From contig CAMJLE010000001.1 of assembly GCA_946406665.1 (NCBI GenBank), positions 1-64,000 on the forward strand: 64,000 bases of DNA, read 5' to 3'. Below the pieces are notes generated by a model. That model saw nothing but the letters and a program-made list of their open reading frames with translations. It ran no database searches and was not told where the DNA came from. Origin of the DNA: an uncultured Candidatus Saccharibacteria bacterium (GTDB lineage: Bacteria > Patescibacteriota > Saccharimonadia > Saccharimonadales > Saccharimonadaceae). The stretch's first letter is position 1; each line of letters starts with the position of its first letter. This document shows positions 35,145 to 42,322 of the stretch, in pieces. The position numbers and the translations under genes are program-made.

Positions 35145-35196
35145 GACGATTTTAATTAGTTGTAAAAAATAGCATGAGCGTTTACAATTTTCTTAT

Positions 35197-37332
35197 ATGG
35201 AAGGTTATGTGTTTTTAGTGCTACTAGTGCTTGGCGCTTTTATTTTGCTCAATCCTGTCACATGGATTGTAATAATTGCAGTCATCGTAATTGTAAGTAG
35301 CTCCAAGAAGAAAAAGAATGTTAACGCTAGTGCACCTAACGCAAAAGTAGGACCAGGCGCAAAACCGACTGTTGCGCCAAAGCCAGCAAATCCGATGACG
35401 AAATGGAACTGGCTACTATATATTGGTAGTTTCCTGATCGTACTTGCGATGATGTATTTCATCAATACGATTGATGGCTCATATGTGGCGCCAAGCACTG
35501 TTATCCTTACCATTCTAATATATACCGGCGGCATAGTCCTGCATAAAATGATTGATTACCTACGCCCAGTAGCGAAAGCTTTCGTCTATTCGGCCCTCTG
35601 TATGATTCCGCTCTGGCTTATCGCCTTTTCTTCAATGGGGATGCCAGACAAAATTGTGCCAATTTGCGTCTCTTCGGCATTTATGGTCGCAACCTTCCTG
35701 AGCGCTTTTCTACTAGACGACAATTTGCTAGGTCACGTAGCCTTCACGAGCATAGTGCTCTTTATGTGGTCGTTCACATCGTTGTTGAACTTGAAAGTAG
35801 ATTCTGGACCATTCTGCTACATCATACATATGTCGCCCGCTCTAGCTTCCATATTGCCAGTTTCCTTGTATCTGTCTGGCGCATCATTGCCTGTAGCCTT
35901 CAAAGAAGCGTCGAAAAATATCGGCACTGCGCTTTGGCAGTTAGGTTTTTGTACTTCTCTGATTTTATTCGTAATACCAGGCATCGCTACCGTTGCGCCG
36001 CTTTTGCGAACGATATGTGCATTGCTATTCTTAGCTTTCTCATTTGCGTTTTGGTACAAAACCCGAAAACGCTATTTCTCAATCACGATGAGAATAGGTA
36101 TTCAAACGCTAGTGCTCGCCATAGTTGCGGATATAATGGACTTCTCTGTTGGGTATATTTCTAACGACCAGGTATTAATCAGAAAGGCAGTCTGCTTCGT
36201 GAGCGCATGGCTGGTTACCTTTGCCGGGCAAGTCTTATACTCCTTGTACTGCAAGAAGCCGACAAAATCCGACGAATCAGCGGAGCGGGCAGTTAGTATT
36301 GCATCGATGGCCTGTATTCTATTTGCGCCGGGACTCTGCTTCGGATTACCATCAACGGCAAATGCAATTATTTGGATAATCGTCTGTCTACTACTTGCGA
36401 TTTTCGGTATCACATACGCGTTTTACTACAAGAATGTCAGCTGGAGTATCGCTACGGCAACTAGTGTCATGATTATCCCTTATGTGATCGGCTCCTATAT
36501 TGCGGAGCCAAAGTGGGATAGTGTGATATATGTAATATCCTATGGGATTATTTCACTCATATTTCTACTTGGCGCATTCCTTTTGCAAAAAATCCAGAAG
36601 AAAGAAACGCAGATTATCGGCGCAATCAGTATCGTAATATCCTGTTTGGCGATGACTAATTACGCGATAGACGCGAATATGGCATATTTGGGTTATATGC
36701 TGTCGGCTGTATTCTTCTCCGGCTTCGCCATGCTTATTAATATGGATGCATTTTATGAGGTGGCTGTATATGTTTTCTCGATAGGTCTAATGCAGCTATT
36801 CGGCGATTTACTCCATCCAGCCGTCGGCTCTCATAGAGACACTAACGAGATCTTGCGACAGGTTATCGATGCTCATATTATCGGCATTGCGTTTATTGGA
36901 ACGCAGCTAATCTCAAAGTATATATACAAAAAATCCGACAAAACACGTTTCATTATCGGGTATTCACTATTTTCCATAGTGATGACGGGTATCTGCGCAT
37001 CATTATCTTCTAATGGAGACATCGGGTGGGCGTTACTCTTCTTGGTCGAACAGGTAGTAGCGCTACTCTACGGCGTAACAAAGAGGGAGAAATGGTTAAT
37101 TTGGTTCAGCTCGATCGAAATCTTTATCGTCGCATTACGCCTAACCGAAGGATTGTACTTCTTATGGATGGGGCTAATCGGTGTTGGGCTAATAGCTATA
37201 GTTATCTGGCAGCTCAGTAAAGCAAACAAGCAGGGCATCGACAAAGACACAAAACCGGTAAAGCCGTCGCTCCCCGAAGAGCAGAAGGCTCCAGAAGCGA
37301 CAACTGAACAAAAAGAAGATACGCGGCAGTAA
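35197..37332 (+). CDS. Large polytopic membrane protein (about 18-20 TM)
   Basis: 711 aa. ATG 35197 follows TACAAT by eight bases, with no Shine-Dalgarno. Two N-terminal helices flank a basic stretch (SSSKKKKN), then a Pro/Ala/Lys linker (about 45-70) and a long series of hydrophobic helices to about residue 680, ending in a charged Pro/Glu tail. The general look is of DUF2157-like or similar membrane proteins of unknown function. No transporter motif is visible. It runs divergently from rpoB, with a terminator at 37354. Confidence 0.6.
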   Translation: MEGYVFLVLLVLGAFILLNPVTWIVIIAVIVIVSSSKKKKNVNASAPNAKVGPGAKPTVAPKPANPMTKWNWLLYIGSFLIVLAMMYFINTIDGSYVAPSTVILTILIYTGGIVLHKMIDYLRPVAKAFVYSALCMIPLWLIAFSSMGMPDKIVPICVSSAFMVATFLSAFLLDDNLLGHVAFTSIVLFMWSFTSLLNLKVDSGPFCYIIHMSPALASILPVSLYLSGASLPVAFKEASKNIGTALWQLGFCTSLILFVIPGIATVAPLLRTICALLFLAFSFAFWYKTRKRYFSITMRIGIQTLVLAIVADIMDFSVGYISNDQVLIRKAVCFVSAWLVTFAGQVLYSLYCKKPTKSDESAERAVSIASMACILFAPGLCFGLPSTANAIIWIIVCLLLAIFGITYAFYYKNVSWSIATATSVMIIPYVIGSYIAEPKWDSVIYVISYGIISLIFLLGAFLLQKIQKKETQIIGAISIVISCLAMTNYAIDANMAYLGYMLSAVFFSGFAMLINMDAFYEVAVYVFSIGLMQLFGDLLHPAVGSHRDTNEILRQVIDAHIIGIAFIGTQLISKYIYKKSDKTRFIIGYSLFSIVMTGICASLSSNGDIGWALLFLVEQVVALLYGVTKREKWLIWFSSIEIFIVALRLTEGLYFLWMGLIGVGLIAIVIWQLSKANKQGIDKDTKPVKPSLPEEQKAPEATTEQKEDTRQ

Positions 37333-37353
37333 CCAACGAGTATTCACCGTTCG

Positions 37354-37385
37354 AGGCGCTGACCAATATGGCCGGCGCCTTTTAA
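37354..37385 (+). terminator. Intrinsic terminator
   Basis: AGGCGC...GCGCCT stem followed by TTTTAAT, 21 bases after the stop of the large membrane protein. Confidence 0.7.
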
Positions 37386-37423
37386 TATTGCTATGAAAAC
37401 TGACGCTTCTAACTAGAGCACCA

Positions 37424-37458
37424 AAAAACCACCCCTCTACCATGGGATGGTTTTTTAG
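37424..37458 (-). terminator. Terminator facing khpA (possibly bidirectional)
   Basis: AAAAAACCACCCC...GGGATGGTTTTTT: an imperfect stem with A and T runs on both flanks. Confidence 0.65.
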
Positions 37459-37534
37459 CATATAAGCTCTCAACTATTTATGTTTTTAAAGCTGACTCGC
37501 AGTTAGCCTAATGCCTAAATAAGCATTACGTTTA

Positions 37535-37972
37535 TTATATATCCAAATCGTCCAAGTCTGCAAGCTCTTGACGGGTCTTTTTTGCAAGTTCGCTGCCCTC
37601 TTCGACTGTAGATTCATCGTCGCCATCAACATCTTCCTCGATATCCGCCTCTTCTGCGGCAATAGCAGCTTCCTCGTCTTCTGTCGGAACTTCTTCTTTG
37701 TCTTCGTGCTTAGCAGGCTCGTAGCCGTCGTTGTTTACAATCTTAAGGTTGTAGCGAGCGTCATTCTTCGTGCCAAGGGCGCGTAATAGCGTGCGGATGC
37801 TTTGGGCAGTAGCGCCACGGCGGCCAATAATGCGACCGACATCTTCTGGGTCAACTTCTAGACTTAGGAGTACGCCCTTTTCGTCGATGGTGCGATCGAT
37901 GCTAACTTTGTCTGGATTATTAACTAGAGTCTTTACAATATATTCTACGAATTGCTGGTCTATAGTAGCCAT
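37535..37972 (-). CDS. khpA: KH-domain RNA-binding protein KhpA (acid-tailed)
   Basis: 145 aa. The first about 78 residues are a single type II KH domain of KhpA/YlqC type: FVEYIVKTLVNNPDKVSI and the GxxG loop VGRIIGRRGATAQSIRTLL. KhpA is normally about 75-80 residues; here an extra roughly 65-residue Asp/Glu-rich tail is attached (EEAAIAAEEADIEEDVDGDD). KhpA, often with KhpB, binds many RNAs and influences cell elongation in Gram-positives. The gene follows rpsP on the same strand, the classical order, but two terminators intervene. Confidence 0.9.
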   Translation of the reverse strand: MATIDQQFVEYIVKTLVNNPDKVSIDRTIDEKGVLLSLEVDPEDVGRIIGRRGATAQSIRTLLRALGTKNDARYNLKIVNNDGYEPAKHEDKEEVPTEDEEAAIAAEEADIEEDVDGDDESTVEEGSELAKKTRQELADLDDLDI

Positions 37973-38040
37973 AGGTTCTCCATTTTTAATTATTTATGCT
38001 TTTATTATATATTATTCTGGCATTTTTGACAGCGAAGCGT

Positions 38041-38071
38041 AAAAAAGTCCGCCTCCTTGGGCGGACTTTTC
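38041..38071 (-). terminator. Intrinsic terminator T2 between rpsP and khpA
   Basis: AGTCCGCC...GGCGGACT perfect stem followed by TTTTTT on the minus strand. Confidence 0.8.
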
Positions 38072-38116
38072 CATTCATGCATAACCCCTCATATCATACT
38101 TGATGATATTCGTCAG

Positions 38117-38156
38117 TACAAAAATGCACCTCTCATTCTGGAAGTGCATTTTTAGA
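38117..38156 (-). terminator. Intrinsic terminator T1 of rpsP
   Basis: AAAAATGCAC...GTGCATTTTT stem, ready to act in both directions, 13 bases after the rpsP stop. Confidence 0.82.
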
Positions 38157-38168
38157 ATATCTCGAGTT

Positions 38169-38534
38169 TTAAGCCTCTGCTGTTTCTTCGCCAGCTTCTT
38201 CAGCTGGAGCTTCTTCTTCCTTTGGTTGGTTTTTGCGAAGCTTGTCGGCATGCTTTGCGTTTGCATGCTTCTCGTTTGGCATTTTAACCCATTTTGGCAT
38301 CTTGATGCCTTCTTTGACTAAAATGCGAATCACGCGAGTGCTCGGCTGAGCACCGTTGCTGAGATATTTTTCGACTTCTTTTTTATCAAGGACGGTTTCC
38401 TTGGTATGTGGGTTGTAGCTGCCGACCTGAGCGACGATACGACCCGAAAGAGGGTGACGTTGCGCTTCTTGGACGACTATCCGATAAAGCGGGAAAGCTT
38501 TACGGCCATTACGCTGTAAGCGAATCGCAAGCAT
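38169..38534 (-). CDS. rpsP: 30S ribosomal protein S16
   Basis: 121 aa from ATG 38534 after AAGGAG. MLAIRLQRNGRKAFPLYRIVVQ and GRIVAQVGSYNPHTKE are diagnostic. The usual body of about 80-90 residues is extended by a Lys-rich then Ala/Glu-rich tail (PKEEEAPAEEAGEETAEA). S16 is needed for 30S assembly. The gene stands alone with its own terminator. Confidence 0.97.
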   Translation of the reverse strand: MLAIRLQRNGRKAFPLYRIVVQEAQRHPLSGRIVAQVGSYNPHTKETVLDKKEVEKYLSNGAQPSTRVIRILVKEGIKMPKWVKMPNEKHANAKHADKLRKNQPKEEEAPAEEAGEETAEA

Positions 38535-38606
38535 AATACTCCTTAATTAATTTATCTTGGTTATTATAACTTATTTTTACCTATTGAGCAAGTATACTTC
38601 TTTGAG

Positions 38607-38640
38607 CATGAAAAATCCCGCCTCAGAGAGGCGGGGAATC
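38607..38640 (-). terminator. Intrinsic terminator
   Basis: On the minus strand CCCCGCCT...AGGCGGG stem followed by ATTTTTC, just after the stop of the 38644-39096 gene. Confidence 0.8.
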
Positions 38641-38643
38641 GGA

Positions 38644-39096
38644 CTACGGAAAGATCTTAAACGCCACCCACAAAAGGCATGACGTGAGCAGGACAGCACA
38701 AATGCATGCGAAGCCTTCCCCATGTTTACTGTCTGCCTTATTGACGGCGCTAATTGTGTTGATATAATGACTTATTCCCCACACAACTTCCTTGTCATCG
38801 TTGACGTCGTGGTGGCGACCAAACGCGCCAACCTTGTAAGTGTATCCTCTTTGCCGAGTATGATACACCTTGATGTCGCTGACGCTGCGGCCCGGCTCGT
38901 ATTTTGCCACGATCATGCCCTTGACGGCCGCTTCGGCGGCGTCACGCTCTTCTTCCGCGGCCACGAGCGCCGCTTTGGTAGGCGCGTAGGTGGCGACTGT
39001 GTACCCGCAGGCTACGAAAAATAAGATCACCATAGCCAGCTGTACTATCTTTCTAAAGATACGGTCCATTCGACCTGTTCTTCTATTGCGACTCAT
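38644..39096 (-). CDS. Small two-TM ORFan membrane protein
   Basis: 150 aa from ATG 39096; GAGGGGGG lies six bases upstream of this ATG, better placed than for the ATG at 39102. Very basic N-terminus (MSRNRRTGRMDRIFRK), TM1 about 16-37, an extracytoplasmic Ala/Glu coiled-coil-like stretch (AALVAAEEERDAAEAAVKG), a region with YHTRQRGYTYKVGAFGRHH, and a C-terminal TM containing two Cys. Stand-alone unit with consensus promoter and terminator. No family recognised. Confidence 0.6.
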   Translation of the reverse strand: MSRNRRTGRMDRIFRKIVQLAMVILFFVACGYTVATYAPTKAALVAAEEERDAAEAAVKGMIVAKYEPGRSVSDIKVYHTRQRGYTYKVGAFGRHHDVNDDKEVVWGISHYINTISAVNKADSKHGEGFACICAVLLTSCLLWVAFKIFP

Positions 39097-39134
39097 TCTC
39101 ATCCCCCCTCTCGTGAAATATGTAGTCCTATACT

Positions 39135-39163
39135 ATTATAGCGCATTTATTCATATTTGTCAA
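39135..39163 (-). promoter_or_regulatory. Promoter of the 38644-39096 gene
   Basis: On the minus strand, TTGACA, 17 nt, TATAAT: perfect consensus. Confidence 0.85.
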
Positions 39164-39196
39164 GTATAGAATCTCTCGCTGGCGATTTTGAACAGA

Positions 39197-39952
39197 CTAG
39201 GCGCGAGTTTTGCGCTTAGCATCCTGCGGAGCCGTCTTATCCGGATGCTCTTTCTTATATTTGCGAATAGCCTCACTGGCGGCTTTGACCTGAGCTTCTT
39301 GCTTGCTGTGGCCGGTAGCGGTTGCCTTGAGGTTTTCGTTAATATAAACACCAAGCGTAAAGACCTTATCGTGATCGGGCCCCTCTTCTTTCATGACGCG
39401 ATAGACCGGCGTCACGCCGTCAATACGCTGGGCGAGCTCTTGCAAGTAGGACTTTGAATCGCGCCAGGATTCATTCTCGAGAATTTCATCTATCTTCGTA
39501 AGAGTATTGTCATGAATGAATTTTTCAGCAACGCCATAGCCCTTGTCTAGATAGATAGCGCCAATAATCGCCTCGTAGCAGTCCGCCATGATGACATGAT
39601 GGGCGCGTTCGGAACCGTTCTTTTCGCCCCTGCTAAGGCGCACGAGCGGACCATAGCCGAGTTTCTCGCCACTGGCGGCATTAGACTCGGTGTTGACGAG
39701 CGCGGCGCGCCAGCTGGTCATTATCCCCTCTGGCTGGTCATAGTTTTTGAAGAGGAAGTCCGATGTGACCAACTCCAAAACGGCATCTCCTAAGAATTCT
39801 AGACGCTCGTTATGCTCAACCGCCGTCTTTTTATGCTCGTTGACATAAGAGCGATGAGTCAAAGCGGTGATTAGTAGGTTGATGTCCGAAAAATTAATAC
39901 CAAGTTTGTTTTTAGCAAACTCTTTATACGCATCAAGTTGTTCTTTATTCAT
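39197..39952 (-). CDS. rnc: Ribonuclease III
   Basis: 251 aa. Catalytic domain (about 1-160) with signature HNERLEFLGDAVLELVTSDFLF and a second acidic cluster MADCYEAIIGAIYLDKG; double-stranded-RNA-binding domain about 165-235 (DSKSYLQELAQRIDG, ATGHSKQEAQVKAASEAI). It processes rRNA and structured mRNAs. It overlaps the Nudix gene by one base and ends the rpmF-nusB-nudix-rnc operon. The long hairpins in this window (5974-6056, pnp leader) are potential substrates. Confidence 0.96.
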   Translation of the reverse strand: MNKEQLDAYKEFAKNKLGINFSDINLLITALTHRSYVNEHKKTAVEHNERLEFLGDAVLELVTSDFLFKNYDQPEGIMTSWRAALVNTESNAASGEKLGYGPLVRLSRGEKNGSERAHHVIMADCYEAIIGAIYLDKGYGVAEKFIHDNTLTKIDEILENESWRDSKSYLQELAQRIDGVTPVYRVMKEEGPDHDKVFTLGVYINENLKATATGHSKQEAQVKAASEAIRKYKKEHPDKTAPQDAKRKTRA

Positions 39953-40638
39953 TAATATTCCCCACTACGAATTTTGCGTTTTGCAATTAACATTAGTTTT
40001 TCTATGTCGGCATACTCGATTGCATCAAGTGCGTCAGCGAAACTAAACCAGCGGATACCGTTCATCCATTTTTCTTTCGTTGGGCGCTCGTTCTTATCTA
40101 GCGACTGAACGAGGTAAACTTGAGTCGTCATTAAAACTAGCTTCTCTAGACGGCGATACTTGAAGTGTATTTTGCCTAGCCAAGTTAGTACGTCGACATT
40201 TTTGAGACCGGACTCTTCGCCGATTTCGCGCACTGCGGTCTGCTTGGCCGTCTCTCCGGGCTCAATATGGCCTTTTGGAATAGTCCAGCGATCCTTGCTG
40301 TCTTGGATTAGCAAGATTTCAATATCGTGCTGGTCTGGCGTCATGCGAAAAACTATACCGCCAGCAGTTGGCTCACGCACGATTTCTTTGATCTCTGGTT
40401 TTTTGCGCAGAACAACTTGTCGAAACTTCTCGAGTTTCGGCTCTTTATAGAGCTCAGTAGGCAAAGCCTCTGGAATTTTGTATCCGTTACGATGGCTCTT
40501 CGTGTTATTGTTGTTGCTGTTCTTACTTGATGATGTAGATCGGTGTGCGGCGTTCTTAGTCCTTGGATTCTTCGCTAGCTTGTTCTGACTCTGTTTCTGC
40601 TGGGGCTGCTTCTTCCTTGGTCTTTTCTGATTCTGCAT
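39952..40638 (-). CDS. Nudix hydrolase with basic low-complexity N-terminus
   Basis: 228 aa if translation begins at ATG 40638. The first about 55 residues are Lys/Gln/Asn/Ser-rich ([20 protein letters not shown]). The Nudix domain (about 85-215) has a complete box, [20 protein letters not shown] followed by SG. The ATG lies inside nusB, so the genes overlap by 83 nt in different frames; a non-ATG start after the nusB stop is possible and would trim the basic tail. Substrate unknown. Co-transcribed with rnc and nusB, suggesting nucleotide clean-up or RNA-end processing. Confidence 0.82.
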   Translation of the reverse strand: MQNQKRPRKKQPQQKQSQNKLAKNPRTKNAAHRSTSSSKNSNNNNTKSHRNGYKIPEALPTELYKEPKLEKFRQVVLRKKPEIKEIVREPTAGGIVFRMTPDQHDIEILLIQDSKDRWTIPKGHIEPGETAKQTAVREIGEESGLKNVDVLTWLGKIHFKYRRLEKLVLMTTQVYLVQSLDKNERPTKEKWMNGIRWFSFADALDAIEYADIEKLMLIAKRKIRSGEY

Positions 40639-41083
40639 GCTTTCTATTATCCTCTCCCCCGATATTACGATAAGCAGTGCCTAGTACGCCATTAATGAAC
40701 TTAGAAGAGTTGTCGGAACCAAAAGCTTTAGCGAGCTCTACGGCCTCATTAATAGCTACTTTTGGAGGCACTTTGTCTTGACGGCGCGTCAATTCAAAAA
40801 GACCAATCCTCAGGACATTGCGGTCGATTGAGGAAATACTAGAAATTGGCCATTCTGGCGCCATTGGCTGCAACTCTTTGTCGAGTTGTTCCATTTCATC
40901 AAAAACACCATGCGTTAGGTCATGGACGAAATCTACGTCTCCTAATGCCTTAGCATAGGGTTCGATGTTTTTTGCGACGATACTATCGATGTCGGCCGAG
41001 GCATCGCCTGCCTTACTACGGAATTCGTATTCATACAAACTCTGTAGCGAGATTATTCTGCCGAGATGTCGATTGCTTGCCAC
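40556..41083 (-). CDS. nusB: Transcription antitermination factor NusB
   Basis: 175 aa; the NusB fold occupies about 1-145 ([64 protein letters not shown]). NusB with NusE binds boxA RNA for rRNA antitermination. The C-terminal about 30 residues are an acidic Glu/Ala/Ser tail ([16 protein letters not shown]) not found in typical NusB. The tail-coding region overlaps the Nudix start by 83 nt. Confidence 0.93.
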   Translation of the reverse strand: MASNRHLGRIISLQSLYEYEFRSKAGDASADIDSIVAKNIEPYAKALGDVDFVHDLTHGVFDEMEQLDKELQPMAPEWPISSISSIDRNVLRIGLFELTRRQDKVPPKVAINEAVELAKAFGSDNSSKFINGVLGTAYRNIGGEDNRKHAESEKTKEEAAPAETESEQASEESKD

Positions 41084-41101
41084 GTTTTACTGCCTCCCTT
41101 T

Positions 41102-41323
41102 TTATTTTTTCTTACTGTCTTTTTTACAATCACAATCTTTGCAATCGCAATTTTTATTTCCGCACTTTTTGCAGGTTTTAAGTTTGAGATTTGGGGTTTT
41201 CTTCGCAGTCTCAAAAGCTTTAACTGGAGAGTGCTTGTTTACACTACGAGCTAGCGTCAAACGCAAGTGGCTACGGCGTAGGCCGGTCTTGCGAGGGCTA
41301 CTCTGTTTTTTCGGTTCAGGCAT
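41102..41323 (-). CDS. rpmF: 50S ribosomal protein L32 (Cys-rich tail)
   Basis: 73 aa. The N-terminal basic part (KKQSSPRKTGLRRSHLRLTL) and the PNLKLKTCKKCGNKNC segment match bL32. The end is unusual: CKKCGNKNCDCKDCDCKKD gives six Cys, where other zinc-type L32 proteins have four spaced in two CxxC pairs. First gene of the operon with nusB, 18 nt upstream of it. Divergent from the sortase gene. Confidence 0.85.
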   Translation of the reverse strand: MPEPKKQSSPRKTGLRRSHLRLTLARSVNKHSPVKAFETAKKTPNLKLKTCKKCGNKNCDCKDCDCKKDSKKK

Positions 41324-41432
41324 GTAAAAATGCTCCTTCTTTGATATATTACTTTGGCATTAGTTTACTATATTTCTGAGGTTTTTACAAGTGGGCAGCA
41401 TCACTAGGCTTCTCTATGCTATAATTAAGCTT

Positions 41433-42290
41433 ATGAAAATACGGAAGGCGAAGTCGCGAATCAAGCTCGCATTAAGTTGCGCGCTAGCTCTTGTTTGCGT
41501 GGTTGGAATTGGCGTATCTGGCTATAAGATTATTGAGTGGAAGATCGATTCTGAACGCACAAAGAACCAGCAAGAGGAAATTGTGGTTATTGCCGATGTT
41601 ACGGAAAAAGAGGACGACGAAAAGACCGAGGTTATCGAACAAAAGAAGCCAGACCCGAAGACTGGCCCATACTGGGACTATATTAAGATGAGGCTTATTG
41701 ATGTTGATTTTGGTGAGCTAAAAAAGAAGAACCCAGACACGGTGAGCTGGATTTCGCTAAGCGGAACAAATATTAACTACCCAGTAGTCCAATCGACCGA
41801 TAATGATTTCTATTTGCACCATACTTTTGATCGAAGCTACAATCAGGCGGGTTGGGTGTTCGCCGATTATCGCAACGCTATAGATGGCACTGATAAAAAT
41901 ATGATTTTTTACGCCCACGGGCGCGTTGATGGCACGATGTTCGGCACCTTACGAAATGCTCTGTCGAATGGCTGGCTAAGTAATACTAGTAACTTCACGG
42001 TACGTACAGCCAACGAACACGAGAGCTCGCTATGGCAGGCTTTCAGCGTATATCATATTCCGACTACTAGTGATTATATTAGGACTGATTTTGCGGGCGA
42101 TGAGGATTTCGAGCAGTTCGCCAATACACTCATGAAGCGTAGTGCATACAACTTTCATACGACAGTTTCTGGTTCCGACCACATCCTTACATTATCCACC
42201 TGCTACAGCGAAACAGAACGCGTAGTTTTGCACGCGAAGTTGATTAAACGACAAGCCAAGGCATCCGTGCCGGCGACTACGGATTTGTAA
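41433..42290 (+). CDS. Sortase, class B-like
   Basis: 285 aa from ATG 41433, which follows an extended -10 (TGcTATAAT) by seven bases; the ORF-track start is upstream of that. A single N-terminal membrane helix (about 10-32), a charged linker, then the sortase domain (about 90-280): TVSWISLSGTNINYPVVQST, FLHHTFDR-like segment, the catalytic His in IFYAHGRVDGTMFG, the catalytic Cys in LTLSTCYSE and the Arg in TERVV. Spacing is typical of class B. Sortases anchor proteins or polymerise pilins; no clear LPxTG substrate lies in this window. Confidence 0.9.
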   Translation: MKIRKAKSRIKLALSCALALVCVVGIGVSGYKIIEWKIDSERTKNQQEEIVVIADVTEKEDDEKTEVIEQKKPDPKTGPYWDYIKMRLIDVDFGELKKKNPDTVSWISLSGTNINYPVVQSTDNDFYLHHTFDRSYNQAGWVFADYRNAIDGTDKNMIFYAHGRVDGTMFGTLRNALSNGWLSNTSNFTVRTANEHESSLWQAFSVYHIPTTSDYIRTDFAGDEDFEQFANTLMKRSAYNFHTTVSGSDHILTLSTCYSETERVVLHAKLIKRQAKASVPATTDL

Positions 42291-42297
42291 TTATTCG

Positions 42298-42322
42298 CGG
42301 CCGGCACATATGTGCCTTATTT
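42298..42322. terminator. Weak hairpin between converging sortase and leuS genes
   Basis: GGCACATATGTGCC palindrome followed by TTATTT on the plus strand. Short stem, so only a modest terminator. Confidence 0.45.

Noticed and set aside
38075-38266. 63-aa minus ORF overlapping the end of rpsP
   Set aside because: It is rpsP in another frame crossing terminator T1; composition is Lys/Gln-rich by frame shadowing.
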